Assembly: GCF_003671715.1 (NCBI RefSeq)
Contig: NZ_RAIF01000006.1
Coordinates: forward strand, 911,879-966,036
Origin: Streptomyces sp. E2N166
GTDB taxonomy: Bacteria; Actinomycetota; Actinomycetes; Streptomycetales; Streptomycetaceae
Length of the DNA stretch: 54,158 nt
Direction of reading: 5' to 3'
A program made the position numbers and the translations under genes. The notes beneath the pieces are model-generated. The model did not search any database. It had not been told where the DNA came from and saw nothing but the letters and a program-made list of their open reading frames with translations. Below are positions 24,701 to 33,116 of the stretch, piece by piece. Within the stretch, counting starts at the first letter, position 1. The number at the start of each line of letters is the position of its first letter.

Positions 24701-27700
24701 TCAGACCTTGGCCTCAAGTACGCCCAGCGCCGTATAGAGAACCGGCTCCACGCGCAGGCGCGTCCCGTCCCGGTCGAACACCTGGAGGGCTTCCAGGCAG
24801 ACGACGGCCCCGCGTGCCTCCCCGGACGAGAGACCGGCCATCTCGGCCGCGGTGACGAGGTAGGCGTCGTCATGCCAATCGGTACCGAGCTGCTCGACGA
24901 CCCCGTCGTAGGCGGCCTTGAGGGTGTCGTTCCCCAGCAGCCCCACGGCGTCGACGAACTGTTCGGCGCCGCTGCTCTGCCCCAGCCACGACGTCAGGTC
25001 CGCCAGTACCCGGTCCTGGTCCGGTCGGCGATCACGCAGCTGCAGTGTCTTGTCCAGCAGGTACGGCCAGCCACCAGTCGCCTCCGCCAGGCGCGTCAGC
25101 CGTTCCTCCGTCTCGCACAGGCTGTGGCGCTGCGTCCAGTCCTTCAGACTGCGCAGGTCATGCCGGCGCAGCACCACGATGGTGTCGTGGTCGGCGTCGG
25201 GACCGGTGAGGAGGCCGGACCAGAAGCCGAGCTGTTCCACACCCGACACGAGGACCACGGAGCGGGTCGCCTCGGCGGCCTCGGGCAGCACTGCCCTGGC
25301 AAGGTCGAAGGACTCCCGGCAGGACTTCTCGCTGCCCAGCGAGAGATCGCTGATAAGCAGTCGCCGCTCGCCCGCGCGGCCGGCGGCGAGCTCCTTGCGG
25401 AACGTCTTGGCGCTTCCGATGGCAGGCACGGACCAGCCCGCCACCCTGCCCGTCACCTCACGCAGGGTCCGTTCCACATCGGCAACGCCGGTCGCCTGTG
25501 TACCGAGAACGACGCGGACTTGATTCACGTATTCGCCCAGCAGGTAGTCGATCTGGTTGACGGTGAGCGGGGCGGACCTGCCGTCGTAGAGGTCCGGACG
25601 GCTCTCCAGGACAACGGTCTCCTCCAGCCGGGACTCCGTCTCCGCCCGCAGCAACCGCGCCTCGATCTCCTGGGCGGTACCGATCATGCGCAGCGCGTTG
25701 GGCCCTCGCAGATGCCAGCCCTGACCGTCGTTGTTCGGCGCCAGGACACCGAGGCCGACCATCTCCTGCAGATAGGCACGGAAACCCTCGCTGTCCAGGT
25801 GCTCGAAGCCCCGGGGCCACCAACCGGCACATTCCTCCCGCAACTCCCTGTCACTGAGGCGGGTTTCCAGACCATTGTCCCGGGCGTGCTGGGCAAGCAC
25901 ATTGGCGATGACGTGGTAGCGGTCGTCTAGGGCGAGGGTGTCCTTGAAAGCCGCAGTGATGTCCGAACGCAGCGAGGTGTCCTGTTCTACCGCGTCGACA
26001 TCGGAATCCTCGATCGTGTATGGAGGCGGCGCGAGTGGTGCGCGCGCCCGCTTGTCCTGCATGACCTGCACCATCCGGCTGCCGAAGATTTGCAGCAGGA
26101 AGGGCTGGTACGAGCAGAAACCGAGCACGCGGTTGACGAGGTCGACGTCGGCGAACTCGAAGCCGAGCGCACGCATCGGGTTCACGATCAGGTCGGCGGC
26201 GAACTGTGGGGCGAGCGGTCCCACGACCGTCGGGGTCTGCGCCAGGTGGCTGAACGGGCCGTTCCTGGCGAGCCGGGTGAAGCGCTGCACCGAGTGCAGA
26301 CCGGCGAACACGACCTTGGCCCGGCCGCGCGAGTCCTCACCCAGACCGCGCAGCCGGCGGGTCTCCGTGCACTCGGGGACGTCTGCCTCGAAGAAGCGGT
26401 CGCACTCGTCGAGGAGGATGAGCAGCCGCCGGTCGGGATCCTGAGCGAGCCACCGGGCGATCCCGTCGGTGACCCGCTGCCAAGATTCCTGTTGTGGGCC
26501 CCGGCGTCGGGGCTCCTCCAGAACGCCCTGCCTGATCAGCTCCTGGTCGAGCGTGGGCCAGATGGCCTCGGCACCGAGTGCGGTGCCCCGGCCGATGCCG
26601 ATCTTGTCCAGGTTGAGGTAGAGCTTGCGGTAGGCCCCCGGCCGCTGTTCCTCGAAGCGGTCCCCCGCGTCGGCGAGCAGGGCCGACTTGCCGAGACCCC
26701 GGCCGCCGTAGAGGATCTGGGTCCCCGCCGGGTCGTGGATGCTCTTGCGTTCGCGGTCCCGTCCGTAGAACATCTCCCGGCCGATTTGGCCCCGCTTCTC
26801 CTTGATATATGGGTTCACCGCGGAGAACGGAAGCAGCGTCTCGGTCGTGGCGTCCACCCGCCGGTTGCCGTGCGCGATGAGGTAGGCCAGCGCGGCGTCG
26901 TCCACCACCATGATCGGCTTGGTGTCCTGGGAGGCGGCAGCCAGCTCATTACGGGTTCTGCTGTCCAGCGTCCCAAAGTGGACGACGAGCAGACTGCTCT
27001 CGTCGGGGTCCTGCAGAGCGCGGGTGATGAGCAGTTTGGCCGCGGGCCGGCCCCAGATCAGCAGGGCGCGGAGCTTGCCGCCGCGGTCCTTGATCTGCGA
27101 TCCGAAGGCGGGCGCCCAGGCACGGCCAGTGACGTGCACGGGCGCGAGTTCGAAGAACCGGTAGTCCTTGCCGCGCGGCAGATCGTCCAGGGGCCGTGCG
27201 CGCCGGGCCTCGTATCCGAGGAGCGCCAGAGCCGGATTGAGGCTCTCGCGCGGATTGATATTGATACGGTCCTTCGTCGCGGCGAGCGTGCTCCACAACT
27301 TCACGGCCGCGGCGGCCCGTTCGGCCTCTTCCTCCGAGAGTCCTGCATAGTCCAGCACGGCGCGGTCGCCGTACCGGCCACGGGCGCGGACGGCCGCGAT
27401 CAGCTCAGCGTCGATGCCGCCCGGCAACGAGTCCGGCACGGCGGGGAAGAACGCCTCCAGGTGCGAGTCCTCGGACCTGATCTCCGGTACTGGTTCGCCC
27501 AGTTCGAGGAAGTAGACGAGTTCGGCCGCGGTGGCCAGGCTGTCGGTGTCCAGATTGCGCAGGACTCGTTCGCGGTTCTCCCCGCTCACGTCCGTCAGCG
27601 CGGCCAGGCGGGCGCGCAGCCGGTCGGCGGCTTCCTCGCGATAGCGGGGCAACAGACCCTCGACTCGGTCGAGGTTGCGGCGGACCACGGCCAGCTCGCC

Positions 27701-28948
27701 CGGCCGGTCGTGTTCCAGGTGTGCTCGGGCGTCCGCGAGCAGCTCCTGGAGGCTGACGTCCTGTTCGACGGTGAGTGCCTCGTCCGCCTGGGATCGGCGA
27801 AGCCGGGCGGCCAGTTGCCGGTGTTTCTCGGCGAGCGCGGCGCGGCGCTCCTTCTCGATCGCGCTGAGGTGTGCGCGACGCTCCTCCGAGAGCGACAAAG
27901 TGTGGGTTGCAGGAAGGACGTCGAAATCCGCGAGGTCCGTGATGGTGCGAATCACGCCGAATTCGTCACGGGCGAGATGCCGTTCGATCGCGTCGTCCCA
28001 GGTACGGTCTACTGCCTTCAGCAAGCCGTCCACGGTCGGCTTCTCTCCCGGCACGGCCGACTCGGCCTTGTGGAGCTCGGCGTCCAGAACCGTCTGAACG
28101 TCCGGTTCAGATCCCGTCTCGACCGGTCGACTGTTCGCGTCCAGCGCATCGAAGACCTCCGCGAACAGGTCCCGCGCCACGTAGGCGGTGGCTTTCGCTA
28201 GGACGACGGAGCTGCGTTCGGCCGCGGCGAGGTCGTCGGCGACCCGTTCGCGCAGGCCGAGGAGGGAGAGGCGCAGGGATGCGACGGACTGGAACGCCCA
28301 CAAGTTCTCCTCGGCACGTCCTGCTTCCAGGTCACGCTTGACCGCACGCCACTGCCGTACGGCGTCCCGGACGCGCTCGAGGCAGTGACGGACGTTGTTG
28401 CGGCCAGACCCCTGGATGCCACGGCCGCCCGGCCCGCGCAGCTCAGCGTCCATCGCGTCAATCGCCGCCTCGACCTGGGCCCGGCGAGTGAGGTTCTCCA
28501 GCAGCTCGTCGGCTAGGTGCCCGGCGTCGGGGGCCCCTGCCACGATGGCGGTCAGCACGCTGCCGAGCAGACCAGTCGGCGCCAACCAGCGCTGCACCAT
28601 GGCGCTGGCACGTTGGAAACGCAACCGAGGCACAGTGAGCAGGGCCTGGCAGGCGTCCACGGCCGCGCGCAGTTCGCCCTCGGTATGAGAGACATCGGCG
28701 ACAACGGCATGGGGCGGCGCGATGAGCAATGCACCCTGCAGTGCGCGTTCTGCCACCATGGTGGCCACCTCGTGCAGGGCATCGGGCAGCTGGGGACTGA
28801 GCGCCCTCAGCTGCGCACCGACCACGGGCGCACCCGTCACGAGGGCTGCGCGAACCAGCGTGGGCAGCAGGAGCAGGGACAGCGCGTCGCTGTCACTCTC
28901 CTTACGGGTCTCCCACTCGTGCAGCGCCTCCTCGATGACCTGAGCCAC
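24701..28948 (-). CDS. P-loop (STAND/AAA-like) ATPase, C-terminal portion of a frameshifted giant protein
   Basis: 1415 residues from a GTG at 28948. Roughly residues 1-620 are helical and charged; then comes a domain with a Rossmann-like LLVVHFGTL segment; then FYGRDRE and a Walker A YGGRGLGKSALL at about 750, and a Walker B LLILLDECD at about 845. The remainder looks like winged-helix and helical regions, with a second NTPase-like stretch near FWSGLLTGPDADH. The arrangement resembles AAA_16/STAND ATPases that act as sensors in bacterial immunity. Coding character continues upstream of the GTG, without start codons, as far as a G7 run at 29170-29176, where it meets the frame of the 28902-30689 ORF. 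I therefore think the native protein is about 1995 residues and this start is artificial. It is the third gene of the helicase operon. Confidence 0.85.
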   Translation of the reverse strand: MAQVIEEALHEWETRKESDSDALSLLLLPTLVRAALVTGAPVVGAQLRALSPQLPDALHEVATMVAERALQGALLIAPPHAVVADVSHTEGELRAAVDACQALLTVPRLRFQRASAMVQRWLAPTGLLGSVLTAIVAGAPDAGHLADELLENLTRRAQVEAAIDAMDAELRGPGGRGIQGSGRNNVRHCLERVRDAVRQWRAVKRDLEAGRAEENLWAFQSVASLRLSLLGLRERVADDLAAAERSSVVLAKATAYVARDLFAEVFDALDANSRPVETGSEPDVQTVLDAELHKAESAVPGEKPTVDGLLKAVDRTWDDAIERHLARDEFGVIRTITDLADFDVLPATHTLSLSEERRAHLSAIEKERRAALAEKHRQLAARLRRSQADEALTVEQDVSLQELLADARAHLEHDRPGELAVVRRNLDRVEGLLPRYREEAADRLRARLAALTDVSGENRERVLRNLDTDSLATAAELVYFLELGEPVPEIRSEDSHLEAFFPAVPDSLPGGIDAELIAAVRARGRYGDRAVLDYAGLSEEEAERAAAAVKLWSTLAATKDRININPRESLNPALALLGYEARRARPLDDLPRGKDYRFFELAPVHVTGRAWAPAFGSQIKDRGGKLRALLIWGRPAAKLLITRALQDPDESSLLVVHFGTLDSRTRNELAAASQDTKPIMVVDDAALAYLIAHGNRRVDATTETLLPFSAVNPYIKEKRGQIGREMFYGRDRERKSIHDPAGTQILYGGRGLGKSALLADAGDRFEEQRPGAYRKLYLNLDKIGIGRGTALGAEAIWPTLDQELIRQGVLEEPRRRGPQQESWQRVTDGIARWLAQDPDRRLLILLDECDRFFEADVPECTETRRLRGLGEDSRGRAKVVFAGLHSVQRFTRLARNGPFSHLAQTPTVVGPLAPQFAADLIVNPMRALGFEFADVDLVNRVLGFCSYQPFLLQIFGSRMVQVMQDKRARAPLAPPPYTIEDSDVDAVEQDTSLRSDITAAFKDTLALDDRYHVIANVLAQHARDNGLETRLSDRELREECAGWWPRGFEHLDSEGFRAYLQEMVGLGVLAPNNDGQGWHLRGPNALRMIGTAQEIEARLLRAETESRLEETVVLESRPDLYDGRSAPLTVNQIDYLLGEYVNQVRVVLGTQATGVADVERTLREVTGRVAGWSVPAIGSAKTFRKELAAGRAGERRLLISDLSLGSEKSCRESFDLARAVLPEAAEATRSVVLVSGVEQLGFWSGLLTGPDADHDTIVVLRRHDLRSLKDWTQRHSLCETEERLTRLAEATGGWPYLLDKTLQLRDRRPDQDRVLADLTSWLGQSSGAEQFVDAVGLLGNDTLKAAYDGVVEQLGTDWHDDAYLVTAAEMAGLSSGEARGAVVCLEALQVFDRDGTRLRVEPVLYTALGVLEAKV

Positions 28949-30689
28949 TCGGCCGGTCCTGGAGTGCAGCAGTGTCGCCGCGGCGGCCAGGCGCAGGACT
29001 GCGGACTCGGTGTCCGGACGGTCGACGGCCTGCGACAGGTGGGCGGCGAGCCCGAAGCGCTTCTCGGCGATGAGCCGGGCGAGGACGGGTTCGATGCCCT
29101 TCGTTCCCGTGCCGTCGGCTGCTTCCGTGGTGGTGTCGACGGCCGCGGTCGCTGCGGGGGCGGCGAAGACCCCCCCGTTCCGGCGCGGGTTGCTGCTCGG
29201 CGGTGCCGGTGGACCGGGGAGGTCGCTCGGCCGGGACGGAATCGGCGGTGCTGTGGTCCTGCGCTTCAGGTACGCCCGTGTCAGCCTGCGCGGCGGTGGC
29301 CACCTCCGGGGATAGCGCCCGTTCCGGCGCCTCGGGAACTTCGACGGATTCCTCGCCCTGCGGGGCGGCGGCCGTGTCGGGGTGGGGGGGCCTGTGCTCG
29401 GTCAACGTGATCTGCTGGTACAGGACGGCGGCCACAGCGTACGGCGGATGTGCGACGGACAACTGCTGTTGGAGCTCGATGATCTCCTGCTGTGCGTCGG
29501 ACCGATCCTTCATGCCAGCGAGGCGCACCAGCAGCGTGAGAATGTGTGCGCACGCGTCGTCCTGTTCGTCCCACTCCTGCTTCGCGAGCAGTGCCTCCGC
29601 GCTCTGCCTGGCGTCCGCGATCACCGCGGCCACCGCACTGCCCGGAGGGCAGCCTAGGACCGTCACCGTCTCCACCACGTGACGGGCCTCGGCGTTCCTC
29701 TCCTTCCGTTCGACGCGGGCACGAACCTCGTCGATCGACCTCAGGACATCGGTGAGGCGATCGGAGACGCCGGTGACGCCGAGTGCGGAGAGCACGCCCC
29801 GCACGTGGGAGAACGCCGGGGCGACGGTGGCGAGCCGCACCAAATCTGTTTCGGTGGGCGGGCACCCGTCCAGCAGGGCGGCGCGCACGCGGTCGGCGGC
29901 GCCTCGTGCCTCCTCGACGACGTGCTTGAGCCCCTCCTCGGCCGAGGCGAGATCGTCTAGGGAGCATCCCTCACCAGGGGGCTGCTCCCCCTGCTGTGCT
30001 GAGGACTGGGCCAGTTCCCGAGCCGAGATGTGATCGGGCAACCGGGGAGCCGGGACTGCAGCGGTCGGCTGTGGTTCCTGAGCCGCCGCGTCCTCGTCCA
30101 GCGCGGTGAGGTGGTCGAACCGGGGAGTCGCGTCGATTACCTGCTGAGCGGCCTTGAGTACCGCGGCCAGTGCCGCCTCGTCCGCCTCCATGCCGAACCA
30201 GTCGTGTTCCGCGGCCCATACGAGCAGTCGGGCGTCGTGTGCCGAAGCCTGGAGGTGGGAGAAGAGCGCCAGGCGGAGCAGGCACGCGCCCCAGCGGTCC
30301 AGGAGACCGGGGCTCGTGTCGGCGGCCCCGTGCTCAGCGACCTCGTGATCGATGTCGTTCATGATCCGGGCGGTGAGGTGGGACACGGCATGTCTGTGAT
30401 GGGTCGGCTCCACCCGTTGCAACCGCTTGAGCACCTGCTCGCTGAGCACGCGCCCGAATCGCCGCGGCTCGACCTTGCGGAAGCCGAGACCCCTCATGAT
30501 GGCCTGACGGTCCTTGGGCCCGAGGGAGTTCAGCGCGAGTTCCGTCTCGCCGACCGTGAGGTCGTCGAGGGCAGCGTCCAGGACCTGGCCGAGCCCGTCG
30601 AGCGTTACGGCGAGTTCCTTGAGCAGTCCAACCGGTGTGCCGTGCGGGGAGGACGGTGGTTTGGCGACCACGGCGTAGCTGGCGGTCAT
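28902..30689 (-). CDS. N-terminal portion of the giant ATPase, ends out of frame after a G7 tract
   Basis: The ATG at 30689 opens a helical, Ala/Glu-rich protein. About residues 1-210 and 240-420 look globular (for example LLVWAAEHDWFGME; PPGSAVAAVIADARQSAEALL), followed by a Pro/Ala/Glu linker to about residue 504. After the G7 run at 29170-29176 this frame becomes Arg/Gly/Pro/His-rich and stops at 28902, typical out-of-frame Streptomyces sequence, while the frame shifted by one base continues as sensible protein into the ATPase. Skipping one G fuses them. I recognise no family. It starts 88 nt after the 779-residue gene, with only a weak Shine-Dalgarno. Confidence 0.75.
   Translation of the reverse strand: MTASYAVVAKPPSSPHGTPVGLLKELAVTLDGLGQVLDAALDDLTVGETELALNSLGPKDRQAIMRGLGFRKVEPRRFGRVLSEQVLKRLQRVEPTHHRHAVSHLTARIMNDIDHEVAEHGAADTSPGLLDRWGACLLRLALFSHLQASAHDARLLVWAAEHDWFGMEADEAALAAVLKAAQQVIDATPRFDHLTALDEDAAAQEPQPTAAVPAPRLPDHISARELAQSSAQQGEQPPGEGCSLDDLASAEEGLKHVVEEARGAADRVRAALLDGCPPTETDLVRLATVAPAFSHVRGVLSALGVTGVSDRLTDVLRSIDEVRARVERKERNAEARHVVETVTVLGCPPGSAVAAVIADARQSAEALLAKQEWDEQDDACAHILTLLVRLAGMKDRSDAQQEIIELQQQLSVAHPPYAVAAVLYQQITLTEHRPPHPDTAAAPQGEESVEVPEAPERALSPEVATAAQADTGVPEAQDHSTADSVPAERPPRSTGTAEQQPAPERGGLRRPRSDRGRRHHHGSSRRHGNEGHRTRPRPAHRREALRARRPPVAGRRPSGHRVRSPAPGRRGDTAALQDRPSGSGHRGGAARVGDP
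29170..29176 (-). other. G7 homopolymer at the frameshift between the two ATPase halves
   Basis: Seven C on the plus strand (G on the coding strand) sit exactly where coding character changes frame. Six G would give one uninterrupted frame from 30689 to 24701. This could be an inactivating insertion, a phase-variable tract, programmed slippage, or a sequencing error. Confidence 0.7.
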
Positions 30690-30776
30690 TCAGTCCCGAT
30701 CTCTTGTTCCTGTGATGTGGATGCGGGGGGTGTGGCGTGCGGCGCGCGCATGTCGGGCCGGTCCGGCCAGGGCGGG

Positions 30777-33116
30777 TCAGCGCCGGCGAGAGTGTTCCGT
30801 GACGAAGGTGTAGCCGGGTGGCAGTTCCCAGCCGTCCGCCTTCCCGACGTGGCGGCAGTGCTCGCGGTAGGCAGCGCGCTGCGCATCGGTCGGATTCGAG
30901 CCCGCGGGCAGCCTCCGCAGAAAGCCGTGGACGAAGTGCGCCACGCCGTGGACCTGCGGCGGCGCGCCGGCACCCGAGCCCGGTCGTGGCACCACCACGG
31001 GGTTCGGCACGTAACCGATCAGGGCGATGGGCGGCTCACCGTCGCGGGCAGGGTGGTGGGGCTCGCCGTCCGCACCGCGGCTGCCGATGGCCGGGTACAG
31101 GCGGTGTTCGGCGAGGAGCTCGTCAACGGCCTGCTCCAGTGCGGTGACTTGCTGGGGGGCGGGAGTTGTGTCGTAGACGCCTCGAGGGAGAGCGGCCCGG
31201 TCGAGGAGGGCATGTCCGTCGGGCATGAGGCGGCCGAAGCGTCGTACGGTACGCAGGATGAGACGCCGGGTGTCGAGGCCGGCGGACGAGTCACCGGCCC
31301 TGTCACTACCCGGCGCCCCTTCCCGGGTGAGCACTCCCGGGTCGTAGCGGTGCGCGACGAGCTGCCCGTCGATGTCGACGGGGTGTTCCAGTTCTACGGT
31401 GTGGACCCGTAAGACGGTACCGCCGCGCGGCCACTGGATGTACAGGCACAGCCCGGGGAAGAAATCGATGGGCCACTGGACGTTCCGGAGCATGCCGGTC
31501 TCTTCGGTGAGGTCCAGGAGCACCTCCTGGACCTCCTCGGACGCGTCGAGCTCGCCGCCGGGATGACTGAGTTCCAGGCGTACGCGTACGGAGACGGTAT
31601 CCGTGCCGAGATATGCCAACCCATCCCGGGCCCTGGGGCTCAACGGCAGTCGGTCCTCCATGAGGTGGGCGAGACGCAGTGGGGTCTGCCAGCAGACCTC
31701 GCTGTCGTTGATCCTCAGGTAGTTCGGCGGACCGATCCGGTCACCGTCCACGAGCGGTGTGTCCGCGGGTTCGGCATCGACGTACTGTTCGTCCTCCGGC
31801 TCTTCCTCTCGGGGGACGCTCTGTGCGCGCGGCACCGCGACAGGCCGGGGCGGCGCGGGTGGATGCACCGTGTCATGCCAGCCGCGTCCCGCTGGGCGCA
31901 GCGGATCACTGTCGTCCGCCTCCTCCGAGCCCGGGTGGTGGGACCGCCAGATGCCACCGTTCTGGAAGTCGTCGTCGAGGGTGATCCGTACGTTGCTCCC
32001 GGCGCGTATGCCGTTGTTCGTGTCTCCCCGGACGAAGTCCGCGACCGCCAGGTTGGCGCGGCACACCGAGACCGCGTATTCCACTCCGCTCAGCAGTGGT
32101 TCGGCACCGTCGACGCCGCGCAGCCAAGGGCCGATCGCCGTGTACACGGTGCGGGAACCGCTCAGGCCATGCCGTCGGCGGGTGGCAGGAGCCGCACTGC
32201 GTTCCAGGGAGCCGGCGAGGGCTCTCAGGTCGTCGCCGCCCAGCGGCCCGTTGTGACCCAGGGCGGCGCCGATGCGGGTACGGGGCAGTGCGTAGTGGCC
32301 CCAGCTGCGCAGGCTGTCGCTGCTGCGCAAGGCGTGATCGACGGTGTCCAGCAGCCCTCTGAGGGCGTTCTTCAGCCGCTCCTCCGTGCCGTCCCCGACC
32401 AGGTGGGCGACGGACACGGGAACGAGGGGGCTCAGCAGTGCTTCGCGCTGGTGGGTCAGCAGGTGCTGCACAAAGGCGGTGCAGTCGTCGAGCCCGGCCT
32501 GCGGCGCCGAGCCGTAGCGGGCGTCGACGACGACGTGGCCGTCCTTGTTGAGCCACTTCTGGCGGGCCCGGAACCGCTGCAACTTCGCCTCGCTGAGCTG
32601 CAGCGCGGGGCCGAAGGCCGTGAGATCAGGGACCAGCAGCTCCCGGCGCACTGGGTGCGGTGCCTCCGACAGCTCGCTCGGTCCTCGGACACCGGCCGGT
32701 GCCCCGGACACCCACGCGGGTACGTCGGCACCCTCTTCGACGCCGGGGTAGCGGCCCTCCTTGTAGACGATCTCCGCGTACAGCGGGTCGGATCCGGTTT
32801 CGATGCGCACGAGTGCCCCGACGGGCAGGGCCGGTACTTCGTCGCCCAGCGTCAGGGAGGGGAACGCGTCCAGGTCAAAGGGACCGTTGCCGTGGCCTTC
32901 ACCACCGAGTTCGTAGCCGAAATAGGCCGCGTTGAAGGCGACCGCGGTGTGCACCGGACACACGCGGTCGGCCACGACCGCCTCCAGGTAGCGACCCAAC
33001 CGTTCCAGTTCCTCGGCAGGTGTGCTGCGGTGTCCGCCGGTCATGGCGGGAGTGAGCACAGGCTCGCCGTCGAACGGCCGCCAGATGTCCGGTCCAGTGC
33101 TGATCATCGTGGTCAC
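30777..33116 (-). CDS. Uncharacterised 779-residue protein of the helicase operon
   Basis: GTG at 33116 overlaps the helicase TGA (GTGA) and is preceded by GGAAGGA; an ATG three codons on is an alternative. The frame extends upstream inside the helicase gene but is Arg/Pro-rich there, so that part is discarded. The product has no signal peptide, membrane segment, Walker motif or nuclease motif that I can see. Notable stretches are KDGHVVVDARYGSAPQAG near residue 190, an acidic disordered linker (PREEEPEDEQYVDAEPAD, about 460), then a C-terminal beta-rich part with LELSHPGGELD. Tight coupling to the helicase implies a partner subunit, perhaps a scaffold or substrate recogniser; the function is unknown. 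Confidence 0.85.
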   Translation of the reverse strand: MTTMISTGPDIWRPFDGEPVLTPAMTGGHRSTPAEELERLGRYLEAVVADRVCPVHTAVAFNAAYFGYELGGEGHGNGPFDLDAFPSLTLGDEVPALPVGALVRIETGSDPLYAEIVYKEGRYPGVEEGADVPAWVSGAPAGVRGPSELSEAPHPVRRELLVPDLTAFGPALQLSEAKLQRFRARQKWLNKDGHVVVDARYGSAPQAGLDDCTAFVQHLLTHQREALLSPLVPVSVAHLVGDGTEERLKNALRGLLDTVDHALRSSDSLRSWGHYALPRTRIGAALGHNGPLGGDDLRALAGSLERSAAPATRRRHGLSGSRTVYTAIGPWLRGVDGAEPLLSGVEYAVSVCRANLAVADFVRGDTNNGIRAGSNVRITLDDDFQNGGIWRSHHPGSEEADDSDPLRPAGRGWHDTVHPPAPPRPVAVPRAQSVPREEEPEDEQYVDAEPADTPLVDGDRIGPPNYLRINDSEVCWQTPLRLAHLMEDRLPLSPRARDGLAYLGTDTVSVRVRLELSHPGGELDASEEVQEVLLDLTEETGMLRNVQWPIDFFPGLCLYIQWPRGGTVLRVHTVELEHPVDIDGQLVAHRYDPGVLTREGAPGSDRAGDSSAGLDTRRLILRTVRRFGRLMPDGHALLDRAALPRGVYDTTPAPQQVTALEQAVDELLAEHRLYPAIGSRGADGEPHHPARDGEPPIALIGYVPNPVVVPRPGSGAGAPPQVHGVAHFVHGFLRRLPAGSNPTDAQRAAYREHCRHVGKADGWELPPGYTFVTEHSRRR

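Noticed and set aside
26090..28201. 703-residue plus-strand frame inside the ATPase gene
   Set aside because: Antisense shadow of the P-loop ATPase; no motifs of its own.
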